A stretch of DNA of 28,379 nucleotides from Haplosporangium gracile (Eukaryota > Mortierellomycota > Mortierellomycetes > Mortierellales > Mortierellaceae). The position numbers and the translations under genes were made by a program. The stretch spans positions 1-28,379 of the forward strand of contig JAAAUF010000543.1 in the NCBI GenBank assembly GCA_015499985.1, written 5' to 3'. Under the pieces are notes generated by a model. That model saw only the letters and a program-made list of their open reading frames with translations. It had not been told where the DNA came from and did not search any database. Position 1 is the first letter of the stretch, and each line of letters opens with the position of its first letter. Below, piece by piece: positions 10,637 through 21,928 of this stretch.

Positions 10637-12399
10637 CTAAAGAACAAAGGAAGCAACGACGGCAGCGAGGGTCCAGCCTGCGACCGAAAGACCAGCAGAA
10701 ACAATCGACGCAGACGACTTCTTCCCAGGATTAGCAGTATCCTTGACCGTTCCAGGGACAGTACTCTGCTTCTTCTTATTATTCTTGGTAGCGGGTGCTG
10801 CTGGGCTCGAGAATTCGGGCTTAACACCTCCAGTCTGCTTAATATCAGCAGCCGGAGCAACAGGAGCAGGTGCAGCGGGAGCAAATGTAACAGGAGCAGG
10901 TGCAGGGGCATTGGGTGCAGGGGCAGCGAGGAGGGCGGGGACGGCATTGTAGCCAACCTTATCATTCAAGCACTGAGCAATATGCATAGGTTTCATACCC
11001 TTCCTCATACCCATATCCAACAGCGTCCTGGTCATGACGCCCAACTTCTTATCACCGTCGTGTTGGAGAGTAATGACGCCCTTTTCCCTATCCGGGAGAG
11101 ATTCGAGGGCCGAGTTGAAGATCTTTACAATTTGTTTGGAGGTAACGATGTCCTCAGCGAGTTGCCAGTCCTGAGTGTCCCATTCGTTTGACCAGATCAC
11201 GGTCCTGAAGCCCAGCTCGCGGGCGATTGCGCGGACACGGTTGTCGACATCGCCTATTTTGTAGAAAGAAAAAGGTAAAAAGAGCGTAGATTAGTTTTCT
11301 GAGCGGAAAAAATGTTTGCATGAAAGAGTGACGCGAAAAAAGGGAGTGGGACAAGGGAACGCGTCGTCTGACAGAAGCAATAATTTTTTTGTGTTGCATT
11401 GACCACATCCCTCGCAAGAAAATTTTCTTCTCCCCAACAGGGTCTTCTTTGGAATAAGGAATCGGGCCAACTTCAGTCACTCTTCTTTCTTTTGTGCACA
11501 CAGACTCCATGAGAATTTGGGGGATGGGGGTAATATTGTGAGATAGAAATCTCAAGTAGCATTCCCAGCAGGGGGAGAAAACAGCGGAATGAGAAAAGGA
11601 AAGGTGGAACATACCATATGGTGGACGGAAGTACTTGATTTTGTATCCTGTATGGTCAAAGATGTACTTTTCAGTCCACTTGAGCTCAGCAACAATCTCC
11701 TCGTTGGTGAGGGTGGTCAATCCCGAATGCGACCAGGCTAATCGTTTGTGCACACGGAAAAAAACAACATTATTCAATACTTATGCTTCTACACATCATT
11801 GTGCAACCATGAATTGAACAAACAAAAAGAAACTTACTGTGAGAGGCAAGGTGGTGACCCTTATCGATAGTATCCTGAAGCAACCAAGGCGCCTTGGTCG
11901 ACTTCATACCCGTGACAAAGAACGTCGCAGTTACATTCTTCTCCTCCAACAGATCAAACAAGACCTCGGTCACACCAGGCTCAGGACCATCATCAAATGT
12001 CAGACCCCACTCGTTCTTTCCGGGGCAATCGACCACATCATCGGGTGCATAACAGCCGGAACAGGTCCACCAGCAATCGCCTTCGGGAACCTCCTTCTTA
12101 GGGCACTCTGGTGGGTCGCCGGGGGAATCGGTGTGGCGGATGGGCAGCTTGGGGACCTTGGACCAGTCGATCGACTGGACCCAGGCCTTGACCTCGGGCG
12201 TGTCGGTCTTGGGCTTCTCGCCGTATTCGGGCCAGGGGCTTGAACCTTTGGGGTGCGAAATGTCAGCCTTGTGGGGGATGTTGGACGCAGCTGCATCTGC
12301 CACGGTTGTGAAGAGGGTGATTGCCAGGGCGATGGAGCCGAGGAGGACCACGGTCGTGACCTTTTTCTTGTTGTTGCTGTTGGATCCTGAGCGCGTCAT
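10637..12399 (-). CDS. CDA: Chitin deacetylase, GPI-anchored (polysaccharide deacetylase / NodB fold, CE4)
   Basis: It removes N-acetyl groups from chitin to make chitosan at the cell surface. Exons: 12399-11838, 11737-11615 and 11253-10637; 433 residues. A signal peptide spans about residues 1-37. The CE4 motifs are all present: TFDDGP (134-139, catalytic base and metal Asp), HTWSH (187-191, metal His; the codon for T188 is spliced), RPPYG (225-229), the WDTQDW region (253-258) and ITLQHD (289-294, catalytic His). A Cys-containing N-terminal segment (WWTCSGCYAPDD) precedes the domain. After the domain is an Ala/Pro-rich linker, then a Lys-rich patch and a hydrophobic C-terminus, the pattern of a GPI-anchor signal. 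The start is the first ATG before the signal peptide. Nothing is missing, so it should be active. Confidence 0.94.
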
Positions 12400-12911
12400 T
12401 TTTGTTTGTTTGTTTGTTTGTGGTATTAGTGGTGCTGTCTCTGGTATATAAGAAGGTATAGGGGAAGGGGAAGAAGCGAGTGAAGAAAAATGTGAGAGGG
12501 AGGGACGGATGAAAAATGTCGATTTTATATACTCGTCTGAGTCCACACATTTTTATGGTGCTCGTTCTGAAATGCTCCGTTGGAACAGAATCAAAACACC
12601 TATGAACAAAAAAAAAGATCTCCATATTCCGCCTGTTAGGACTAATTGCAATTCGAGCTACACCGCCATCCCCGCATAAACATTCTCGCTCTCCCCTCAT
12701 CTTCCAATACTTGCCTAGCTTCTGCAGGCTATCATCATGAATTACGTTGAAATTGCTGTTATTGCAGTATGCTCAGGAACACAGTCAACATAACAATAAC
12801 GAAAAGGATTACTAGTTGGATAAAACAAAATATATGAAAAAAGCGCACAAAGGGGGAATGAAAGGAGCTACTATCTGTATGGGATGGGAGGGAAGTAGAA
12901 AGAAAGGTCTA
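12400..12911. other. Intergenic between chitin deacetylase and SWI3-like gene
   Basis: It holds the chitin deacetylase upstream region, with GTTT repeats (12400-12420) just before the start and a TATATAAG-like box at about 12444-12451. The other half is the 3' flank of the SWI3-like gene. No open frame looks real. Confidence 0.45.
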
Positions 12912-15900
12912 TCATGGCAAAGACATCACGACAACACCCTCTGCATTCTGGTCTTGGGTCAACGGTCCCACCCCTTGTCCCTGCTCCTGCTGCTGACGGA
13001 CCGTCGCCTCGTTCTGGAAAGTCGTTCCAGTACCAGTGACACCGCCTGGTGGAACAGTGACATTGGCAATCACTTGTGGGTTGGCAGTCTGCCTTGCCGA
13101 CTGGAACTTCTCCTGCATAGACATGATGCTCTTCTTCATCGCCAACCGGTCGAGATACAGCTGCTGTCGTTGCCTCTCCAGCTCGCGCTTCTCTGTCTCC
13201 AAAACACTCTCCAACTCCTCAAACTGCTGCAACTTGAGCTCCATCTTCTTGAGTTGTGCCTCCACAACCTGCGTAACCAATCTCCGGACCTCGCGCTCTT
13301 CATTGTCTGCCAACACTTTGGCCTTAGCTGCTGCCGAACCAAGAGCTGCTGCTCCTACCCTCTCCAAAGTTGAACGAGGCAAGCCCGCAATATCGGTCGA
13401 TGCTTCATCGTCCTGCTTCATTTCTGTGTCTTTGTCCTGTCCTGCAGTCTTGTCAACGTCCATCTCGTTAGACTGTGCCTCTGCCTTGGGTTCTGCATCT
13501 CCATTCTCGACAGGTGCGGCCTTGCCATCCTCCTCAGTCTGTGCTCCCTCAGTATTCTCGTCCTCAATGGCCTTCTTGGCCTGGGCCAACTCCTTCAAAG
13601 CACTCTTGGCAGCAGCAGCAGCCACACCGGGGTTCACAACGCTTGCCAAAAACGCCACGACGCTCATGACGGGGTTGTCAGCTTGACTGAAAGGAATGCG
13701 GTGATATTGAAGTGGTCCCAACTCGCGCTCTGATGAAGCTCCCAGATAAGGATCCTCGATGGGCAGCTGCAAGAAGTGAAGGATGCACTGCTCGCGGCTG
13801 CGGGTTCCGACATGCTCAGCGACCAAGTTCCAGTCCTCATCGTACATCTCCAAGCCCTCCAGCAACAAAAGCGTCTCCTGGTCTGTCCATGTAGCGTCTG
13901 TGGCGTGCTTGAAGTGCTGAGCATTAAGACGAATAAAGTCGCCCGACGACATGGTGGAAGGGAAACGCCCCTCGAGATAACAGTTGGAGCAGAGCTCAAA
14001 GTTCTTGGTCTTGACACTGTGGTAACGCATCTTGGTGCAGTCGGTGCCGCAGGTGAAGCAGTTGAAACGCTGCTTCTTGTCGGGATGTTGTTCCTCGCCT
14101 TCCTTGGTAGTCGCTGTGGATGCTGCTGCGGCGTTGTTGCTAAAGATGTTGCGTCGGAGTTCCATGTTGGCTTCTGTCTTGGGAGCGCTGGCCGTTGCCA
14201 CCTTCAACTCTCCGTTTGCCTGTGCTGCCGTAGGCGCTGCCACACTTGGGAGGAAAGGCTGAAGTCCTCTGGGTGTATCAGCCGTCACGCGGAAATGACC
14301 AGTAAAAGCAGGTCCAACAGTCGATGGGCGAGTGTCAGGATCAACCTAATGCGAAAGAGGAGAAGTAGCAGTCAGTTACACAACTCCAAAAAAATAAAAA
14401 ATAATCCTGAATGTCACACAGTTGACGTTTTCAGTGCCTTACCTGGTAGTTGATCAATCCCCACTGTTCCAAAAAGGCATGAACGCGAATGATGGCGCAG
14501 ACATCTCCAGCCAAGTTTCTTCTGCAGGCGGTGACGGTGAGATATTCCGAGGGGTTGAGGCGGTAGGTGTTGATCATAAAATCGCGGTAATCCTTGTAGA
14601 CAGTAGGAGTCTTGCTGCGGTTCTTCAAGTTGAAAAACTCTGGCAACGACTTGTGCTCAATCTCGTGAAGCTTGGCGAGGTTAAACCATGCGGCGTAGGA
14701 TGGGATGATCACCTCCTGTGTCTGTCGAGAGAGATAACGGCCAGCCTCCTCCTCCAACTGGAAACGCTCAGCCTCGGCCTGGCTCAAAGCCTCCTCTGTC
14801 TCTGGTGGTGCGCTTCCACGGTTCGACTCTTGTTCCGTCACACTCATCTCCTTGGGCTCAATTTCCTTGGCGGTTGCATCCTCAGTCTTGGACTCAGCCT
14901 CGGCCTCAGCCTCAGCGTCGACCTCCATAGTGTCCACATCAGCTGCAAGTGTGCCCTCCTGTTCCTGAGTCGAGGAGGCAGTAGCAGTAGTTGACTCCTC
15001 CATGTTGGCGTCGTCAGATGAGCTCTTGGCGGGCTCTGTGGACTTTGCATTGTTTTCATCGGTATCCATGAGAGACTCTGAAGAGCTGCGTTTGATCCTC
15101 TTGGGGTCTGACTCGACTTGGTCCGAATTGTCGCGCTTGCTCCTGTACCGTTGGCTGAATGCGGCGAAATTATCTGAGCCCTGCTCGTTGGTCTTGCTGT
15201 TGTTTAAATCGTAATCCTCCTCGTTCATCCACTCTGAGTACTTTGCGCTGTCCTTGACCCAACGAGTCGAAACGTTCCAGGATCCTTGATGCTCGGGAAT
15301 AGGCTCTGGGTCAGCAAAGTCTCCAGAGGGATCTGCCACCCACTCATCGTACGAATCGGGGTAGTACCAATGATGAATGAAAACCTTGTCGTCCTTTACT
15401 TCCAGTGTACGGAGCCATTCGCCGTCGTCTGAGTGATCCCGCTTCTCTGACACAACATGGACGATATGAGAGGCCTGCTGGTGATCCTCAACAACGGTGC
15501 CTATTGTAATTTATACCATATCAAGTGTGAGATGACAAGCCAGTGAGTACTCCGGCCTCCTGGTGCCTGAAATTTACGAAAAGAGCATGAAATTAAACTG
15601 AATGGGTTCTCTACCTCCCAACGTGCGAATCGAAGCTGAAAGAAAAGCCCGCTCCTCAGGGCTGACGGAGTCTGCAAAGGCGATAGAAGGGTTCTTGACA
15701 GTGCCAGTCGAGACAAGGGCATCCCGGATGTGAGCAACCAACTGGATGTAAGAAGAGCTGTTAGCAGGGTTGGAAAAGTCCCACTCAGCCCATCCCTGAG
15801 TTTGACGGTATTTGTAGGCGGCCAAAAGGACGCTATACACAGGGGCATTAGCAGTGATAGCCTCAGCGTTGCCACGAGGAAAGACTTTTGCGGGAATTCT

Positions 15901-16146
15901 GACTGCAACAGCAGTTGAATCGTCAGTTGTGAGGGCACGGTTGATGCCGAGAGCGTCCTCCTGGAACTTTTGCAAGGCGTGGATGAAGAGAGAGAGTTCC
16001 TCGCCCGAGGCGGGAATGGGTCCTTCTGGGTTAAACTGCTGTAAATCACGCGTCAGGATGGGACGGATGTGTTCAAACTGGGCGATGGTGTCGGGAGCCT
16101 GGTAGAAGGCGATGTCGCAGCCTCCTGATTTGCGACTGGCTGTCAT
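12912..16146 (-). CDS. SWI3: SWI3/RSC8/SMARCC-type subunit of a SWI/SNF chromatin remodeller
   Basis: This is a core scaffold subunit of SWI/SNF-RSC remodelling complexes in the nucleus. Exons: 16146-15615, 15500-14443 and 14345-12912; 1007 residues. Order of parts: an N-terminal module like that of SMARCC1/2 (residues 1 to about 290, with a BRCT-like [20 protein letters not shown] and [11 protein letters not shown]); an acidic linker with a basic PKRIKR patch; SWIRM ([16 protein letters not shown] to [14 protein letters not shown], about 430-540); a ZZ zinc finger (CFTC, CTKM, CSNC; about 626-652); SANT ([20 protein letters not shown], about 680-727); then an acidic stretch and a C-terminal leucine-rich coiled coil used for dimerisation. 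The full N-terminal module resembles animal SMARCC more than the shorter yeast Rsc8. Introns keep frame and fall inside conserved blocks. Confidence 0.94.
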
Positions 16147-16289
16147 GATGAGATGCAGTCGTCGATGGTAAAGTGAGGCGGTGAGGAAGAAAGAAGAGAA
16201 ATAAGGTGATTAATAGAGTGATTGCGAGTGGCAACAAAAAAAGCAATCAGGCTCGCGTCGATGTTTCCTGGATAGGAAATAAGTATTTA

Positions 16290-16297
16290 TCACGTGA
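16290..16297. promoter_or_regulatory. Palindromic E-box TCACGTGA
   Basis: This is a perfect 8-base palindrome containing CACGTG, the consensus for bHLH factors such as Cbf1/USF. It sits between the two divergent start codons. Binding is inferred from the motif only. Confidence 0.5.
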
Positions 16298-16321
16298 TAT
16301 TTTACTCTAACGAACTAGAGG

Positions 16322-16327
16322 TGACGT
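16322..16327. promoter_or_regulatory. CRE-like half-site TGACGT
   Basis: The core of a bZIP/CREB site lies about 25 bases from the E-box in the same divergent promoter. A six-base match is weak on its own. Confidence 0.25.
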
Positions 16328-16411
16328 ACACATTTTTATCAAAAAGCTTTAAGTGCAGAAGAAACGTTTCAATCCTTCACACCATCCTTACCCAATAAAC
16401 ACACACTCACC

Positions 16412-18212
16412 ATGTCTGCACCCCCACCACCACCACCCCCACTCCCAGCTGGTAACGTATCAACGGCCCTACTCTTTTTATGATTTGCGGCAAAAGGATG
16501 ACAATAATCTTTCGAGCTGAGCTGGTATCGGCTGTTTACTGATCGACTCTTCTTTCTCTTTGTTTTGATTCAAAAACAACAGGTCCTGAAGGAGGCGCCC
16601 CCGCTACTTCTACCAGCACCCATTCTACTGTCTATGTCGGTCACTTGAGCCCAAGAACCGAGAGAAGAGACGTCGAGGAACTTGTAAGCGCATTTAGTAT
16701 ATTGCTTGGCCAAGCCTGCTGTGCTGTCAGGCTGACTCGGGTGTATAACATGCCTTTAACACATACAAATGCCTTTGCAACCGCTAAAAAATAGTTTGAG
16801 AAGTATGGTCGTGTGATCTCTGTCGAATTGAAACATGGAGGCTTTGCATTCGTCGAATACGAGGATCCTCGCGATGCTGACGATGCAGTCAGCAAGTTGA
16901 ACGGGTACGAACTTGACGGCAACAGAATCTCAGTGGAGTGGTCAAGGCGCTCAGGAGGACCCGGCAGTGGATGCTTCCTCTGTAACGGAACTGGTCATTG
17001 GGCTCGCGAGTGCCCTGAGGCTAGCGAGAAGGGCATGGATGTCAAGTCTGGAAAGTGCTTCAAGTGCGGCCAGCCTGGACATTTGGCAAGGTACTGCCGT
17101 GGAGCCGACACCAGACGTCCTTATGATGGACCCTCTCGTGGCAGCGACTACCATCGTGGACCCCCTCCTCCTCCCCGCTACGGTGGTCGTGGCCGCTCAC
17201 CTCCCCACTACGGACGTGACCCTTATGACTATGGACACCGCCGTGGCTACTCTAGATCGCCCGACCGTGGTTATGGTGGACCAGGCGGATACCGCCAGCG
17301 CTCGCCCTACCACCCCGGCGGTAGTCACGGAGGCCATGGTGGCTACCGTGGACGCTCTCCTTCCCCCTACTATCGTGATAGCGGTCGCGGACGCTCTCCC
17401 AGCCCCTATGGGTAAGTTTTTTTCTCTACTTTTGTTCTGTCCTTTTTATGCATATGAATGCTATTGTTGCCGGTTTCTGCGTTGATTTGCTTTCTTTTCT
17501 GCTGTACAATTTGCATGTCCATTGTTTATTGTGCACAAAACGATTTTCTTTAATCCTTGGATATTACGGGAGTGGCGCGGGGACTGTCGACACTTGATTA
17601 TCAATCCCCATTATCGACGTTTTTGACAAAACGAAGGCGAACGAAGATCAGATAGACGGAAGACAAAAGAAGGATAAGACGAATAGGCGACATCATTCCG
17701 AAGATAAATAAGATGGAAACAAGGAAACGGACAACAAGAAAGATGACCACTTTTTGTTTGCATTGGGATCCGGATTGCGTTTTTGTTTTTTTGTTGGCTC
17801 TGCTTTTTTTGTTCTGTTTTTTTTTTTATTTGGGCGCACATGGGACTAGCATCAGGCAGGGAAAACGTGTATGCAGGCTTCCAGCGAATATGGAAACGGA
17901 AAACGGAAAAACAGAAACACAGGGCATTGGAGGATAAAACAGGCGTTAGCAGCAGCAACAAACAGTCGCGGTAGCAGCAGTGGCAGTGGCGATGGCGAGA
18001 TCAAAGAGGCTTTACAAAAGAAAAAGGGCGCGGCGTGATTGACATGAATACCAGGATCGCTATTGTCGACGGACGCAGAAACAATGATGACCAACCACAA
18101 GGACGGCTTTTCTCGGGAACCGTTTCTTCCTCTCTCTCTTTTTCTCTATTTCTTACAACGCAGTCGCGGAGCTCCCCTACCACCTCCACCACCACCCCAG
18201 AGACGCGTCTAA
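16412..18212 (+). CDS. SR-type splicing factor: RRM, two CCHC zinc knuckles, RS/RG tail
   Basis: A nuclear pre-mRNA splicing factor of the SRSF7/RSZ kind. Exons: 16412-16451, 16583-16683, 16795-17411 and probably 18164-18212, giving 268 residues. After a poly-Pro start, the RRM runs from [20 protein letters not shown] to ISVEWSRR (RNP motifs VYVGHL and GFAFVEY). Two knuckles follow, [14 protein letters not shown] and [14 protein letters not shown], both C-x2-C-x4-H-x4-C. The tail is rich in Gly, Arg, Ser and Tyr with repeated [12 protein letters not shown] units. If intron 3 (17412-18163, 752 bases) is retained, TAA at 17413-17415 stops the protein at 253 residues (PYG). Splicing to the strong polypyrimidine acceptor at 18163 gives [18 protein letters not shown] then TAA. 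The other introns are 111-131 bases, so this one is unusually long. Confidence 0.9.
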
Positions 18213-18734
18213 CGAGCTCTGGGTCCAGTCACCAGGAGGATCTCCGGATTAACTAGAAAAACAATGTCAGCCACAACACGCCAGCGCACAGCAAGGACCA
18301 GGGCAGGACCAGGACAGGAATAATCAAATATCAGCTCTTTTAAAATGAAAGCAGTGTGAATAAAGAAAAAACTTTGTAAACGGTGTCAGATGGCAAGATT
18401 CGCGTTTGCATGAATTTTGTATTTATGGAGAAGATTGGTCCAAGCACTTACCGTACACTAGACACAGCCAAGGATCATAACGCCTTGCGTCTCTCCTTGA
18501 GATATGCGACACAGTCAACAGCCGCAGTGTCCTGTCAGCGGATCAAATGCTTTTCAGCCTTTTGCATTTTTGTTCGAGAGGTGAGCAAGAAAGTTATTTG
18601 GTCAATGCACTGGACATCGATAACAAATCGCAACATTCGGTCGATACATAACAGCCAGCCTCTTCAGTGGTCAAAACGCTCGGTCAGCCACAGTAGTCTT
18701 TCGATACTGACTAGAGGGATTGTATGAGCAAGTG

Positions 18735-18765
<31 letters not shown>

Positions 18766-18817
18766 ACTGAGGAAATGAATAACAAACGAGTAGTGCTATA
18801 CTAATATAGGATTCACT
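18213..18817. other. 3' UTR and convergent intergenic region
   Basis: No gene is seen. The first part is probably the 3' UTR of the SR protein gene, with AATAAA at 18359-18364. A long T-run (about 18735-18753) lies near the 3' flank of the convergent EBP gene. Open frames in between lack motifs. Confidence 0.5.
18359..18364 (+). terminator. Candidate polyadenylation signal AATAAA
   Basis: A canonical hexamer 147 bases after the long-form stop codon of the SR protein gene, followed by an A-rich stretch. Placement fits a 3' end signal but was not tested. Confidence 0.4.
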
Positions 18818-19632
18818 TTACTTGGACTTCTTGATCTTCTTCGACTCGTTCTCAGCCGCAACAGCAACCTTCATAACACGGTACAAGTTCTTGATGGAGT
18901 TGTGCATCAAAATAATAGGAACAACCATCCAAAAGAAGTTGAAGAATCCGAAATAGAAGTAGTAGTAGTAAGGGCGGGGGTCGCAGTGGGGGGAGCCCTC
19001 GACCATGGTTGTAGCGTAGTAGAGAACGCAGCCGTAGAGCTGACCGAGGGAGATGATCAACTGGGCGATGTGGCGCGAGGGTCTGTTGTAGTACATTGCG
19101 TGTGCTGTGAAGAATGCCAATGGACCCCACGCGAACTAATTTGGGAAGAGGGGGAAAGTAAACAAAAGGGCGATCGATGGGTTAATAAAACACGTTCAGG
19201 GAATAGTACAAGCACACGGGTACATTGGTGTCAATAAGCAAAGGAATAGAAACTTACGGCGGTGATACGCTCCATGATGAGAACAAAAGAATCACTCGAC
19301 AAGTACCGCGAATCCGAAAGAGCATACTCCTTCCACACCTGGGCCAAGGGATGCTGATCGCCTGCAAGAGTTCTGTGGTACACACCAAAGTAACCCTCAA
19401 GGAAGAAATGAATGAATCCACACATGACGAACCAGAGGAAGGTTAACTGGTTGCCGAAACCACGGATGGTCGAGTTTCGCTTTTGGTAGGAGAGAGCGAT
19501 GGAACCGACGGTGATGGCACCAAAGGTGGAGAAGAGGAGAGTGAGGGTGTCAGCCATGGTGTAGGTGTTGGGGACATAGTGGTCGAGGATCAGGTCCAGG
19601 GGGTAGTATGGGTGTGGTGTATGTGCTGTCAT
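18818..19632 (-). CDS. EBP: EBP-type 3-beta-hydroxysteroid delta8,delta7-isomerase
   Basis: It moves the sterol ring double bond from C8 to C7 in the ER membrane, a step of ergosterol synthesis. Exons 19632-19258 and 19135-18818 give 230 residues, the usual EBP length. The EXPERA domain is complete. The residues matching the human active-site His76, Glu80 and Glu122 appear as H75 and E79 (in FIHFFLEGYF) and E121 (in LIMERITAFAWGP). Four hydrophobic segments are visible, near 30-47, 62-80, 125-145 and 180-205. The C-terminus ends KKIKKSK, a KKxx-like lysine-rich tail that fits ER retention. The intron falls just after ERITA and joins in frame to FAWGP. Many fungi use the unrelated Erg2 for this step, so an EBP-type enzyme is of note. 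Confidence 0.93.
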
Positions 19633-20509
19633 TGTTGGTATGTGAATGAGTATGCGATGGAGAGCGAAGGTGCGGTGGAGTGGAGGAAAGAAGAAGAAAA
19701 AAGAAAAAGAAAAGCACGAAAAGTAGGCAAGAAAAGTAGAACCGTCGTGTTTCTTTTCCCCAGGCTTATTCCAGGCGGATTTGATGGTTACACCTTTGCT
19801 TGAAACAAAAAAAATGGCCTGATCTGAGCGACAAGCCACTCGATCAGAATCAATGGACTGATCGTTGCCCTGAGCTGAACTTGCGCAAGAAAGTAAAAAA
19901 AACCCTCTCTCGGTAACTTTTTTCCTCTCAAACAAGTAAACAAGTAGATCCTGGCCGACTTGAGAGGACCTATTTAGATGGCTGCAAGGAAAAATACCAA
20001 AATGACCCGGGGCCCCATTGTAATCTGCACTCTTGCCCATCAAAAGTACCAAGTACCAAAAACGCTGCCGTAAAGAGGGATACGTAAACGGTAAAAGAGT
20101 ATCGATTAACAAGTAACATGCACACTTGGACATCATAAACATACCCCGACTCTTTTTCCAGGCTCAGTCGCCACTTTCCCGTCCTCATATGGGTGGCTTT
20201 CCTACGGTGCAAAACAAGAGTCCGCACTGTTTGTGGAAGGAAGCTCTTCTTTTCAGCTACATACTACGCGAACATATTTGTACTCTTTCCTGATAGAATC
20301 CGTCTGCAATTTGGCCCGAACGGGATAAGAAAAAATGAACAAAGACTACCCCGCTATACGTGTACAAGCTGGGATCTTCGCGTAGGCATACGGTGTCATC
20401 GCGGCTGTTTATACTGCAGTAAGGTTGCAATTGCGGTTCAAAAGCATTCATAGCATTAAGAATATCGAATGTTATAGCTATCAACTCTGAGATTCAAAAG
20501 TGGTGGTTT
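19633..20509. other. Intergenic, EBP upstream region
   Basis: No gene is seen in 877 bases. The first 100 bases upstream of the EBP start are G/A-rich on the plus strand (a C/T-rich leader for EBP). The remainder has mixed composition and only short open frames without motifs. No tRNA-like cloverleaf was noticed. Confidence 0.45.
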
Positions 20510-21928
20510 TTATTTCTGCTGGCTAGCCAAAGACAAGGCAATGGCCTCCTGCATCATCTCCCACTCCGCATCCCCCTCTTCCTGTCCTCCAAACTGCTCA
20601 TATTCAAATCCCAGCGGAAGCGATGCAGCTGCAGGAGGAGGCGACCCGCCCAAACGGTACCCCGATCCACCAAAACTCTGCTGCTCTTTTTTGGCTGCTC
20701 CTCCTTGTGAAGCGCCGTCAACTATCGGCATAGACGCCGCTAAAATGTCGACTTCACACCGGGGCAGGAATGAAGGTGTCGTGACCAGGTCGCCCTTGTT
20801 TTTCTTGTTAGGAGATTCATTCCCGACCTCTTCGCCTGTGTGATCGACCCTAGTCCGTTTTGTTGACGCGTCCGCGGTAGTAGAAGTACTTGTTGTTGAT
20901 GAACCCGTGGATGGATTCTGCAGTGCTTTTTCCCGCTCCTCCTGTCGTTGTCTCCGAAGTTTCTCCATCTCTTGCCGTTCTGTCAATGCCGGGTTTGCCT
21001 CTACTACCGGCGTTTCCTGTTTCGGTGCTGGTGCTGCCAGTGTGGATGATGATGGAGATATTTCGGGAGCGGATTGGACAGATCCAAGGGGTCGGACAAC
21101 AAAGATCGAGTACCCCTCTGCCTCGAGCTGCGAGAGCGTCATTCCGAGATAGGTTGCCGACATGTACTGAGGACGAGGGTGCATCGAGTTGAGGTCGTAC
21201 CACCGTTGTGTTGAAGGCCCGAATCGTCTTAATGTGTACCAATGCTCATTCAAGTTGCAAATAAATGCTGCCTCACGCCTAATTGGTCGACGACAACAAG
21301 AGGTATCTACATGTTAGCATAAGGAGGAAAAGGACTTGCTCACGCGACATAATGGTGGAGTGATGTACGTACTCTGGCTCGGACTTGGCATCGGTAACCT
21401 CCTTGGACCCCCAAGGGATGATTTGGATGTTCCAGATACTCAGCGCATGGCTCAAAACCTATATCCATCATCGTCCAAGTGATACTATTAGTTAAAGCAT
21501 CAAAATACCCACGCCTCCAACTTCGAAAAGTGCCCTACAATTGAGACCTTCTCCGCCGTCGAAAAAGAGAATAACATACCTGGACAGAAAAGAAGCCTGA
21601 ATCGTCCATATTCTGACTCTTGACAGCCTTGGCGCCGGGACCTACATTATCCAGTGCGAGTTGTTCCTGCTGGTCGAGCTGTTGTGCCAGATCTGCTAGA
21701 TCAATGGCGGTGAAGTAAGGGCCTTGGAGGAGCGAGTTCAGACAGTGTTGAGCACAGAGATTTCCCTCTTGCTAGAGATCAGGAGGTTATTGACAAGTGG
21801 GTATGAGCGTGCGCGTCTTAACGGGCTCTTTTTCCTTGGCGAAGCAAGCACGGATTGATATTCATTTGGCAGTCGTTTGGAGTAATGTGCCTCACCTGTT
21901 CGTGGAAGATATGGGGAACAAGGTCCAT
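20510..21928 (-). CDS. ATXN3: Ataxin-3-like Josephin-domain deubiquitinase
   Basis: A cysteine protease that trims ubiquitin chains, typically in protein quality control with p97/Cdc48. Exons: 21928-21896, 21771-21580, 21458-21373 and 21278-20510; 359 residues. The Josephin domain (about 1-180) has the full catalytic set: Q12 and C17 in QEGNLCAQHCLNSLLQGPYF, H116 in NEHWYTLR and N134 in WYDLNSM. Exon 1 codes only MDLVPHIFHEQ, matching the family start. A charged helix (EMEKLRRQRQEEREKALQ) and a Ser/Thr/Pro-rich linker follow. A single ubiquitin-interacting motif ends the protein (EWEMMQEAIALSLASQQK). Human ataxin-3 has two or three UIMs and a poly-Gln tract; neither the extra UIMs nor poly-Gln is visible. 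The N-terminal junctions were found by frame and family match. Confidence 0.92.

Larger units (their letters stand above)
16147..16411. promoter_or_regulatory. Shared divergent promoter, SWI3-like and SR protein genes
   Basis: Only 265 bases separate the two start codons, so both promoters must lie here. The plus-strand leader just before the ATG (about 16370-16411) is rich in CACA/CC. An E-box and a CRE-like half-site lie near the centre. Confidence 0.6.

Noticed and set aside
17569..17573. Acceptor-like GGGAG as the end of SR gene intron 3
   Set aside because: It lacks a good pyrimidine tract directly upstream; the acceptor at 18163 is much stronger and gives a fitting Pro/Arg-rich C-terminus.
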